A stretch of 16,272 nt of DNA from Planctomycetota bacterium (lineage in GTDB: Bacteria; Planctomycetota; Phycisphaerae; WQYP01). The DNA lies in assembly GCA_021799715.1 (NCBI GenBank), contig JAJYZY010000048.1, positions 1 through 16,272 on the forward strand, in the 5' to 3' direction. Position numbers and translations under genes: made by a program. Positions within the stretch are counted from its first letter, which is position 1; each line of letters opens with the position of its first letter. Shown piece after piece: positions 1 through 6,884 of the stretch. Below the pieces are notes generated by a model. It had not been told where the DNA came from and did no database searches. It worked only from the letters and a program-made list of their open reading frames with translations.

Positions 1-1
1 A

Positions 2-1285
2 AAAAGCGCGACTGTCGGAGTCATTGGTCTTGGCTATGTCGGCCTGCCGCTGGTCAAGGCGTTTTCCGATGCCGGATTTACCACCATGGGTTTTGACGTG
101 GATCAGGCAAAAGTGCGAATGCTGGAGGCGGGAAAGAGTTACATTCGCCATATTTCCGCCGCTACCATTCGCAGTCTGGTGCGCGATGGAAGATTCACGC
201 CCACGGTGGATTTTTCAGGAATGGCGCGGTGCGATGCCTTGATAATTTGTGTTCCCACCCCGTTAACCCTCAACCGGGAGCCGGATATGCAATATGTGTC
301 CGGGACTGCCCGGGCAATTTTGGCGTATTTGCGTCCCGGCCAATTAATTGTTCTTGAATCCACAACCTATCCCGGAACAACCCGTGAAGTGGTTCTGCCG
401 GTGCTTGAATCCGGGGGCCTGAAATCCGGAAAGGATTTTTTACTGGCCTATTCACCGGAGCGCGAGGATCCGGGACGCAAGGATTTTCAGACCGTTGATA
501 TTCCGAAGGTAGTTGGCGGCATGGATGCCGGTGCCCTGAAAACAGCTTGCGCCTTGTATGGCCAGGCGGTGAAAACGGTAGTTCCGGTGGAGAGTTGCGA
601 AATTGCCGAAGCGGGAAAGATTCTTGAAAACTGCTACCGCTGCATCAACATCGCGATGATCAATGAATTAAAAATCATTTTCGACCGCATGGGTATTGAT
701 GTGTGGAAAGTCATTGCCGCCGCGAAAACCAAACCATTCGGCTTCCAGGCGTTTTATCCCGGCCCCGGCCTTGGCGGGCACTGCATTCCAATTGATCCGT
801 TTTATTTAAGCTGGAAAGCCAAACAGTATGATGTTACCGCCCGCTTCATTGAACTGGCCGGCGAACTCAATACCGCCATGCCTTATTATGTGATTGGCAA
901 AGTCGCTGAATCACTCAATGATGCGGGGCGGGCGATTCGCGGCGCGCGGATTCTGGTATTGGGGCTGGCATACAAAAAAGACGTTGATGATCTGCGCGAG
1001 TCGCCGTCCGTGGTGCTGATTGAGCAACTCAAGCACCGCGGCGCGCGTGTGGATTACAATGATCCGTTTATCCCGCGGACACACGCGCAGCGGCAGCATG
1101 ATTTGCGGATGAAGTCCATTCCCCTGACCGCGGAAAATCTGAAGCGCTATGACCTGGTCCTGATTGCGACGGATCATTCGGTTTATGACTGGCAATTTAT
1201 TGTACGGAATGCGCGACGTATTGTCGATACGCGAAATGCCACGGCCGGCATCCGCGGTGGGCGCGGGAAAATAACCCGTGCTTAA
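2..1285 (+). CDS. wbpA: Nucleotide-sugar dehydrogenase, WbpA-type (UDP-GlcNAc 6-dehydrogenase-like), 5'-partial
   Basis: This enzyme family oxidises C6 of a UDP-sugar to the uronic acid with two NAD+ per turnover, in the cytoplasm, to supply precursors for O-antigen, capsule or exopolysaccharide. The reading frame is open from base 2. The first visible residues include the NAD-binding glycine loop GVIGLGYVGLP, so only a few N-terminal residues and the start codon lie outside the window. Further family marks are SPEREDPGR, the central helix AGKILENCYR, the catalytic-cysteine motif GPGLGGHCIPIDPFYLSW (Cys codon 782-784) and the C-terminal YKKDVDDLRESP substrate loop. The wording around the cysteine is closer to WbpA/UDP-N-acetylglucosamine dehydrogenases than to UDP-glucose dehydrogenase; the exact substrate is inferred. 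About 427 residues are visible, which is the full family length. The stop is followed after 14 nt by nadB on the same strand. Confidence 0.9.
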   Translation, partial: KSATVGVIGLGYVGLPLVKAFSDAGFTTMGFDVDQAKVRMLEAGKSYIRHISAATIRSLVRDGRFTPTVDFSGMARCDALIICVPTPLTLNREPDMQYVSGTARAILAYLRPGQLIVLESTTYPGTTREVVLPVLESGGLKSGKDFLLAYSPEREDPGRKDFQTVDIPKVVGGMDAGALKTACALYGQAVKTVVPVESCEIAEAGKILENCYRCINIAMINELKIIFDRMGIDVWKVIAAAKTKPFGFQAFYPGPGLGGHCIPIDPFYLSWKAKQYDVTARFIELAGELNTAMPYYVIGKVAESLNDAGRAIRGARILVLGLAYKKDVDDLRESPSVVLIEQLKHRGARVDYNDPFIPRTHAQRQHDLRMKSIPLTAENLKRYDLVLIATDHSVYDWQFIVRNARRIVDTRNATAGIRGGRGKITRA

Positions 1286-1299
1286 AGAGGAGTCAAGTC

Positions 1300-2964
1300 A
1301 TGAACCGCCGGTATCTGCTGCCCTTCAAAACCAAGCGTCTTCCGCAAATACATACCGATGTATTAATCATAGGCGGCGGCGTGGCCGGATTGCGGGCCGC
1401 CGCGGCCGTATCGGTTGAATCTCTGGATGTGCTGGTTGTATCGAAGCACCAATTGTCAGAATCAAACACCTATTACGCGCAGGGCGGAATCGCCAGTGTC
1501 ATGCAGGCGGATGACAGTTTTCAGAGCCATATTGAAGACACGCTCACGGTCGCGTGCGGGCTGGGTGATCGTCCGGCCGTGGAAACCGTAGTCCGGGAAG
1601 GTCCGCAGCGCATAGAGGAACTCATACGGTGGGGGGCGAATTTTGACCGTGAAACCGATGGTCGACTGGCCTTTGCGCGGGAAGGTGGGCACTCATTTGC
1701 GCGGATCGTTCACGCGCTGGGTGATGCCACCGGGCGGGAACTTGCGAACTGCCTGATGGGGGTGGTGCGCGGGTATGAGCAGGTATCGATATTGGAACAT
1801 ACGTTTGTTCTCGATCTCGTTACGCGGGATAACCGCGTGCTGGGCGCGCTGGCATGGAATGCTCAGCGCGGGTTGTTTGTCATATTTGGTCGTAAAACAA
1901 TATTGGCCAGCGGCGGGGCCGGCGCTTTGTACCGGGAAACGACCAATCCGTCGATTGCCACCGCCGACGGCCACGCCATGGCCTGGCGCGCGGGCGCGAC
2001 GCTAAGGGATATGGAAATGGTGCAATTTCATCCGACGACCATTTATATCGCCGGGTCCGCCCGATCCCTGGTCAGTGAAGCGGTGCGCGGCGAAGGGGCC
2101 AGACTCATTGACAAATCGGGTTACCGGTTTATGCCGGACTATCATCCTCAGGCGGAGTTGGCTCCGCGCGATGTGGTTTCCCGCGGAATCATGGCGCAGA
2201 TGGCCAAGACCCGCACGACGCATGTATTTCTTGATTGTCGGCATATGGGCGGGGAAGCGTTCAAGGCACGGTTTCCGGGCATTTATCAAGTATGTATGCA
2301 GTTTGGAATTAATCCGGCCCTGCAGCCGATTCCGGTTCATCCCAGCGCGCATTACATGGTCGGCGGGGTGGCGTGTGATTTGTTGGGACGCACGGATGTT
2401 GAAGACCTGTACGCCGTTGGCGAGGCCGCCTATACAGGCCTGCATGGAGCCAATCGGCTAGCCAGTAATTCGCTTATTGAGGCGCTGGTATTCGGCAAGC
2501 GGGCCGGCGAACACGCGGCGGCGGCCCTGGCCGGCCAGAGCCGCTCAGTGGAAGTGCCGATTGTGGCGGCAGAAATAGCGCCCAGTGAGCGCACTGAACT
2601 GGATATACAGGATGTTTTCGGCTCCCTGCGGTCGCTGATGTGGCGGAATGTGGGAATTGAGCGGGTGGGGCCGCGGCTGGACGAGGCGCAGGAAATTATC
2701 GATTTCTGGTCGCATTATCTGCTGGATAAAGTATTTGATAAGCCCGCGGGCTGGGAACTGCAGAACATGCTGCAAATGTCGCGACTGATCACCGCTGCGG
2801 CGGGGGCGCGCCAGGAAACGCGCGGCGTGCATTTCCGCACGGATTACCCCGAACGCGATGATCGCAACTGGAAATGTCATCTCGACTGGCGGGCAATGTC
2901 AAAAATTCCAATGAAAATGGCCGTTAATAATGAATCGGCGGAAGCCAAAGCCGGTTTCGGGTAA
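1300..2964 (+). CDS. nadB: L-aspartate oxidase (NadB)
   Basis: This FAD enzyme converts L-aspartate to iminoaspartate, the first step of de novo NAD synthesis, with fumarate or oxygen as electron acceptor; NadA then uses the product. The 554 residues are slightly longer than the E. coli protein. An N-terminal dinucleotide fold, DVLIIGGGVAGLRAA (about residues 20-34), is followed by NTYYAQGGIASV and by REGGHSFARIVHALGDATG, which carries the family's conserved acidic residue. Active-site positions known from E. coli NadB fall at the same numbers here: His244 in QFHPT, Arg290 in APRDVVSRG, His351 in HYMVGG and Arg386 in NRLASNS. The GEAAYTGLHGANR FAD motif is intact. The start is supported by GAGGAG at 1287-1292, 7 nt before ATG. 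It may be co-transcribed with the dehydrogenase 14 nt upstream. Its stop lies only 4 nt from the stop of the convergent hydrolase gene. nadA and nadC are not in the window. Confidence 0.96.
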   Translation: MNRRYLLPFKTKRLPQIHTDVLIIGGGVAGLRAAAAVSVESLDVLVVSKHQLSESNTYYAQGGIASVMQADDSFQSHIEDTLTVACGLGDRPAVETVVREGPQRIEELIRWGANFDRETDGRLAFAREGGHSFARIVHALGDATGRELANCLMGVVRGYEQVSILEHTFVLDLVTRDNRVLGALAWNAQRGLFVIFGRKTILASGGAGALYRETTNPSIATADGHAMAWRAGATLRDMEMVQFHPTTIYIAGSARSLVSEAVRGEGARLIDKSGYRFMPDYHPQAELAPRDVVSRGIMAQMAKTRTTHVFLDCRHMGGEAFKARFPGIYQVCMQFGINPALQPIPVHPSAHYMVGGVACDLLGRTDVEDLYAVGEAAYTGLHGANRLASNSLIEALVFGKRAGEHAAAALAGQSRSVEVPIVAAEIAPSERTELDIQDVFGSLRSLMWRNVGIERVGPRLDEAQEIIDFWSHYLLDKVFDKPAGWELQNMLQMSRLITAAAGARQETRGVHFRTDYPERDDRNWKCHLDWRAMSKIPMKMAVNNESAEAKAGFG

Positions 2965-2968
2965 ACGG

Positions 2969-3691
2969 TTATAGAATCGCCAGGTGCTCATACGCCATCT
3001 TCCATGCTTGCGCTGCGGCGGCGGGGCGGTAGGATTCGCGGCGGTCGTTGGCGAAGGCGTGCGGGCCATCAAATAGTGCCAGGGTATAGCGCTTCTTATA
3101 TTTTCCCAGTGCTTCAACAATGCGTGCATGTTCTTCGGGAGGAATATGTGTGTCTTCACTGCCGTAAGCTAAAAATAATGGTGCCGAGAGATTGTTAAGA
3201 TTTTCTTCGGTAAGCAGGCTTGCACGCCCCATGCGGTCGGGGGCTGCCGGGGCGATGGACCCGCCATAAAACGATACCGCCGCTTTAATTCGTGATCCCA
3301 GCGCGCAAGCCGCCATAAAGCTGATTCGACCACCCATGCAGAATCCAATAATTCCGCATCGCCCGGTGTCCACTTCGGGATGGTCATGCAGCCTGTCAAT
3401 ACTTCGGGTAATGTGATCCATGATCGTAGCGGATGTGAGTTCTTTCGCCGTGTTCATCGCGGCTTGAATATCGTTGTAGTCGAAAACTTTGCCATCAAAC
3501 AAATCCGGCACCACAGCGCAATATCCGTTCCGCGCAACATCCGCGGCGACACGCTGGAAATGTTCATTGAGGCCAAAAACTTCAAAAATTACCACGACAA
3601 GCGGATATTTCCCCGCAGCGGCGGGTTGCGCATAAAACGCCCGCCGTCCCGTAGCGGTTTCAAGCCAACGTGTGCTGATATTCATGGTCAT
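2969..3691 (-). CDS. Dienelactone hydrolase family protein (alpha/beta hydrolase)
   Basis: The 240-residue protein is an alpha/beta-fold hydrolase of the dienelactone hydrolase (carboxymethylenebutenolidase) family. The Cys-Asp-His triad typical of that family is visible: Cys118 in IIGFCMGGR (cysteine nucleophile elbow instead of serine), Asp180 in YGSEDTHIPPEEH and His211 in FDGPHAFAND. Glu37 in VVIFEVFGLNEH matches the glutamate that primes the cysteine. The fold is a single domain with no signal peptide, so it is likely cytoplasmic. True dienelactone hydrolase works in chloroaromatic degradation, but no such pathway genes are nearby, and many genomic members have unknown ester or lactone substrates. 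The start at 3691 has GGAGG (3699-3703) 7 nt upstream; a second ATG two codons later is possible. It follows tpx after a 148-nt gap and is convergent with nadB. Confidence 0.93.
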   Translation of the reverse strand: MTMNISTRWLETATGRRAFYAQPAAAGKYPLVVVIFEVFGLNEHFQRVAADVARNGYCAVVPDLFDGKVFDYNDIQAAMNTAKELTSATIMDHITRSIDRLHDHPEVDTGRCGIIGFCMGGRISFMAACALGSRIKAAVSFYGGSIAPAAPDRMGRASLLTEENLNNLSAPLFLAYGSEDTHIPPEEHARIVEALGKYKKRYTLALFDGPHAFANDRRESYRPAAAAQAWKMAYEHLAIL

Positions 3692-3839
3692 TGTTGAGCC
3701 TCCATACAGCCTTGGTCACCCGGCAATTTCGGCGGTGGTGCATTCAAGCCCCGTCATGCGGCAGCCCCGCGGACCACAACATGGTTTATACGCTGAAGTT
3801 CAGCCAATGGATCGAGGGATCCGCGCGTCCGGCAAGGCT

Positions 3840-4340
3840 CTATTTTGCCGCGCCGATGGCCCCGGCATAATCCGGTTCCTGCGCGATTTCGGGAACCAAT
3901 TGCGCATATTTGATGGTTCCGGTTCCATCTGCCACTATCACCGCTCTGGCCAGCAGACCCGCCAGTGGGCCGTCGGCAATGGTTAATCCGGTGAGATTGC
4001 CGAATTCAGGATGACGGAACGTGGAGAGGGTCTGTACATTTTTTATTCCTTCCGCGCCACAGAAGCGGCTTTGGGCGAATGGAAGGTCGGCTGAAATGCA
4101 CAACACCGCGGTATTGGTCAGTGCCGCGGCATCCACGTTGAATTGCCGCACGGATCGGGCGCATACCGATGTATCAATGCTGGGAAATATATTAAGAATA
4201 ACGGTCATGCCCGCGAGTTGCGTTGATTTCAATTCGCTTAAATCAGCTTTGGTGAGGGTAAATGCGGGGAGCTTTCCACCGACTTTTGGCGCATCGCCCA
4301 CGGTGTGAATCGGATTGCCCTTGAATGTAATATCAGCCAT
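3840..4340 (-). CDS. tpx: Thiol peroxidase (Tpx, atypical 2-Cys peroxiredoxin)
   Basis: Tpx reduces hydrogen peroxide and, preferentially, alkyl and lipid hydroperoxides using thioredoxin. The 166-residue product closely resembles E. coli Tpx (168 aa). The block LNIFPSIDTSVCARSVRQF holds the peroxidatic Cys60 and active-site Thr57. The block LCISADLPFAQSRFCGAEG holds the resolving Cys94, and ARAVIV holds the conserved Arg132. Both redox cysteines are present, so it should form the normal intramolecular disulfide. The open frame reaches five codons further upstream (4355), but the ATG at 4340 has AAGGAG (4347-4352) with 6-nt spacing and the expected N-terminus MADITFKGNP, so I use 4340. It lies 169 nt downstream of birA, enough for its own promoter, and 148 nt before the hydrolase gene. 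Confidence 0.97.
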   Translation of the reverse strand: MADITFKGNPIHTVGDAPKVGGKLPAFTLTKADLSELKSTQLAGMTVILNIFPSIDTSVCARSVRQFNVDAAALTNTAVLCISADLPFAQSRFCGAEGIKNVQTLSTFRHPEFGNLTGLTIADGPLAGLLARAVIVADGTGTIKYAQLVPEIAQEPDYAGAIGAAK

Positions 4341-4346
4341 ATAAGA

Positions 4347-4352
4347 CTCCTT
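4347..4352 (-). promoter_or_regulatory. Shine-Dalgarno of tpx
   Basis: AAGGAG on the minus strand ends 6 nt before the ATG at 4340. It decides between that start and the earlier in-frame start at 4355, which it lies downstream of. Confidence 0.8.
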
Positions 4353-4373
4353 CATTCATGTCATTGTTCCATA

Positions 4374-4389
4374 TCCGGCGCGTGCCGGA
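4374..4389. repeat. Short hairpin in the birA-tpx spacer
   Basis: TCCGGC and GCCGGA form a perfect 6-bp inverted repeat around a 4-nt loop, about 34 nt before the tpx start on the minus strand. There is no T-run after it, so it does not look like an intrinsic terminator of birA. It could be a 5'-UTR hairpin or an operator, or it could be chance in GC-rich DNA. The rest of the 169-nt spacer 4341-4509 shows no convincing gene or promoter. Confidence 0.3.
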
Positions 4390-4509
4390 ATTTTCACGCG
4401 CAATTCTCGACGCAAACGAGGTTTTCGGCAACCCGTTGGAGCATTTTTCAGCCAATCGTACCCGTGTTAGTCTTCAGCCGCTGCAGTTGGTGGTTTGTTG
4501 CTGCTGTCA

Positions 4510-5346
4510 TTACTCGACAGGACGGATGGGGCGGTTATCGATGGTGAGGATTGTGCCGGCATATATTGCCCGCGGTTCGCGGTGCGATGGCATGGCCAGG
4601 AGTAACGCACCGTCATCAGCGATGCCGGCACCAGTACCGCTGATCGTTTGATTTTGAGATGCAAGAGTTATGGCGCGGCCAATCAGAAAATCAAGCCGGC
4701 AAATATCCTGATGAAGCGGCGGCCATTTTCGGTTGATCAACGCGCCGATGCAGTCCTCGATATTATGCAGGATCGCATTGTTAACCTTAACTTTATCCAC
4801 GGGGCCGCCGAGTTCGCGGGCCAGGCATGTGGCGTATTGCCGAAGTGATGCATCGCTGGCCGCCGGATCGGCATTGACATTCATGCCGATGCCGATAACT
4901 GCAACGGCCCGATGTCCCATCGTGATGCTTTCAGACAGCACGCCGGCGATTTTGCGGCCGTTGAACAGCACATCATTGGGCCAGCGCAAATGGACGTTGG
5001 TAAATGCAATATCGCTTTTTGGCGGCCCCGGCAGCCACGGCGAGGCAAACCATGGCCGCATAATCATGCGGGCGATGGCCAGTCCGGTGATCAAAGGCAG
5101 ATAGCGGTGCATATATTGCGGGACATCAGGGAACACCGCACTTAGATAAATGCCGCCGTCGGGACTTATCCACGTTCGGCCGTGCTGGCCGCGGCCGCAG
5201 GTCTGGCTTTCCGCGACATAAAATTGGCGGGGCAGTCCCAGTGGTTGGTCGGACAGCACCAGTTCTCTGGCATGGGCTGTGGCAATATCCTGTGTGGATT
5301 CTACGGTACCAAGGTATGCCACTTCACTTACTACGCGTTGGGTCAT
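4510..5346 (-). CDS. birA: Biotin--[acetyl-CoA-carboxylase] ligase, monofunctional (no HTH)
   Basis: The enzyme activates biotin with ATP and attaches it to the carrier protein of acetyl-CoA carboxylase and other biotin enzymes. Visible marks are VESTQDIA near the N-terminus, the biotinyl-AMP loop CGRGQHGRTW followed by SPDGGIYLS, LRWPNDVLFNGRKIAGVLSES with the catalytic lysine of the RK-AG motif, and VIGIGMNVN. A C-terminal beta-rich BPL_C-like region starts near LDFLIGRAITLAS. No N-terminal helix-turn-helix is present, so this is a group I ligase that would not act as the biotin-operon repressor. Two starts are possible. ATG at 5346 overlaps the TGA of the upstream gene as ATGA and has a weak GGA before it; ATG at 5358 lies deeper in that gene and lacks a ribosome site. 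I favour 5346 (278 aa). Translation is probably coupled to the upstream gene. Confidence 0.94.
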   Translation of the reverse strand: MTQRVVSEVAYLGTVESTQDIATAHARELVLSDQPLGLPRQFYVAESQTCGRGQHGRTWISPDGGIYLSAVFPDVPQYMHRYLPLITGLAIARMIMRPWFASPWLPGPPKSDIAFTNVHLRWPNDVLFNGRKIAGVLSESITMGHRAVAVIGIGMNVNADPAASDASLRQYATCLARELGGPVDKVKVNNAILHNIEDCIGALINRKWPPLHQDICRLDFLIGRAITLASQNQTISGTGAGIADDGALLLAMPSHREPRAIYAGTILTIDNRPIRPVE

Positions 5347-6137
5347 GTAAAAATCCATCGTTGAAGCTGTTCGCGGGCATGTTCAGCGGCTTTCAGCGGA
5401 TGTTGCAGATCACGGACATCAACCACAATCGGCCCGGTGTAATCCTGGTTCTTCAGCAGGATTGCCACCTCTGCGCCCTTGGCTCCGCCGGCACCAAGGG
5501 GTGTCATTTGAACCGCCGAACCGGTGCGCAGGGCATCATTGCATATCCATAAGGCTGTGAGTCCGGCCAATGCTTCTGCAGCCGCCGGCACAGAACCGCC
5601 GGCGGCAATAATGCGTGCCGAATCCAAATTGGCCATCAGGGAAGGAGCGCCGATTTTGCGGAGGATTTTGAGCAGCAGTTGCGGTTGGCCGCAGGATAGA
5701 GCCGCGACAACCCCGGTGCGATCAGCCCGCACCGCCAGCAGGCGGAATATTTCCTCAACTTCGCCGGAAATGGCCGCATCATCCGCGGCTTCTCCGATAT
5801 AAACGGAAACCAGCGGAGTTTGAAACTGATGAGCCAGATCACAAGCTGCCAGCGCATCATCAAGCAGCCTCTGCGATGTTGCGGAATCAAACGCGCCGGA
5901 TTTCCCCACACCAACGCGCAGCACGCCAAGTGCCAGGCCGCGCGCGGCCAAAATCTGTTTTAAGTGGCGCTGTGCGGTGTGACCAAATGATTCGGTGTTG
6001 ATCTCCGGATGGCCTATTCCGATGGCCAGTCCGCCGTAGCCCAGTTTGTACGCCCATTGCGCAGTATCCCGCAAATCCAGGCCCAGCGGTTCAACGGCCA
6101 AAAGAGGGATCAGCGGCGGCAATTTCTCACGTTTCAT
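5343..6137 (-). CDS. Xylose-isomerase-like TIM-barrel protein (sugar phosphate isomerase/epimerase family), degenerate metal site
   Basis: The 264-residue protein has the layout of the AP-endonuclease-2/xylose-isomerase-like TIM barrel superfamily: WAYKLGYGGLAIG (strand and helix 1), a middle region LAHQFQTPLVSVYIG, ANLDSARIIAAGG, and LLKNQDYTGPIVVDV at the end. Members usually isomerise or epimerise sugars using a divalent metal held by Glu, Asp, His and Glu. Here the Asp in NLDSA (172) and Asp201 in ICND remain. The position where most relatives have LEN reads LSCG (147-150), and the final Glu position reads Asp (VVDV). Activity may therefore be altered or lost; this is a by-eye alignment. 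No signal peptide or membrane segment is seen. The ATG has GGAAG (6145-6149) 7 nt upstream. The gene's stop overlaps the favoured birA start as ATGA. Substrate unknown. Confidence 0.75.
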   Translation of the reverse strand: MKREKLPPLIPLLAVEPLGLDLRDTAQWAYKLGYGGLAIGIGHPEINTESFGHTAQRHLKQILAARGLALGVLRVGVGKSGAFDSATSQRLLDDALAACDLAHQFQTPLVSVYIGEAADDAAISGEVEEIFRLLAVRADRTGVVAALSCGQPQLLLKILRKIGAPSLMANLDSARIIAAGGSVPAAAEALAGLTALWICNDALRTGSAVQMTPLGAGGAKGAEVAILLKNQDYTGPIVVDVRDLQHPLKAAEHAREQLQRWIFT

Positions 6138-6218
6138 TTTGAAGCTTCCATATTCCGTAGCGGTTGCGGCCCGTCGGAATCCATGGGCACCATGGATGCG
6201 ATCATGGATTTCATGCGG

Positions 6219-6878
6219 CTAATCCGAGGCGGTTTTTTCCTTCTCTTTGTCGTGGGCGGCCCACGCAGATTGCGCTAAAATTCCCAGGCAGCACAGGCCG
6301 ATGATAATCGCCAGGAGATTAATCGGCTGTCTGGCCACATTCAACACATATTGATCCCGCAAATGAGCCGTTCCGTAGCGCATGATCAACCCCGTGGTAC
6401 CGATGACGATCATGACGGCACCCTCCAGCGTGCAGATCATCACCGCGCACGCTTCAAATATATACAGCCCCGCCACGCCTAGAACAATCACACCAAGAAT
6501 CGCCGGCACCCAACGGTAATCCGGAGGCTCCTTAAATACATGCCAAAGCGCTACACCTGCCGCTCCGCCGGCAACGGCACCGAGAAGCAACAGCGCCACG
6601 CGCATCATCGGTACCAGCAGTGCCCCCAATACCGTACCCACCAAAGCCGCGGCGGTACCGGCAATCCATGACCAATGGCCCAGAAACATTGCCAGATACC
6701 AGCCCAAAGCGGCACAGTTGGCCATGATCAATGCGCGATACGCACGCCGGGCCGAACACAGATATATCAGCCCGATAATGTTTAGAGCGATGTCCCAAAT
6801 CCAAAACAGTCTGGACCACGATTGAAGCATGGCCTCATAGCGGGCCGCAAAATGCTGAATCGTGATGGTCAGAAGCAC
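6219..6878 (-). CDS. Hypothetical multi-pass membrane protein (about 7 TM)
   Basis: I do not recognise this 219-residue protein with certainty. It has about seven hydrophobic segments, near residues 24-41, 48-66, 69-91, 93-113, 123-143, 145-166 and 186-206, and a charged cytoplasm-like tail ending DKEKEKTASD. Small-residue-rich helices (GTAAALVGTVLGALLVP, GAVAGGAAGVALW) recall TMEM198/DUF4203-type proteins, but that is only an impression. The start is GTG at 6878. It is supported by GGGAG that lies in the last codons of the GH3 gene and sits 9 nt upstream; the GH3 stop is only 6 nt away. The two are probably co-transcribed and translationally linked. No catalytic or metal-binding motif is visible. 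An 81-nt spacer separates it from the TIM-barrel gene. Confidence 0.75.
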   Translation of the reverse strand: MLLTITIQHFAARYEAMLQSWSRLFWIWDIALNIIGLIYLCSARRAYRALIMANCAALGWYLAMFLGHWSWIAGTAAALVGTVLGALLVPMMRVALLLLGAVAGGAAGVALWHVFKEPPDYRWVPAILGVIVLGVAGLYIFEACAVMICTLEGAVMIVIGTTGLIMRYGTAHLRDQYVLNVARQPINLLAIIIGLCCLGILAQSAWAAHDKEKEKTASD

Positions 6879-6884
6879 CGTTGT

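Noticed and set aside
2002..2445. 147-aa open frame on minus, opposite nadB
   Set aside because: Antisense to active-site blocks of L-aspartate oxidase; composition is that of a shadow frame.
4450..4509. 20-codon frame starting in TAATGA at the birA stop
   Set aside because: Low-complexity short peptide without a ribosome site or family resemblance; likely chance.
5257..5346. N-terminal HTH DNA-binding domain on BirA
   Set aside because: The catalytic domain starts within about 15 residues of the start, leaving no room for a repressor domain.
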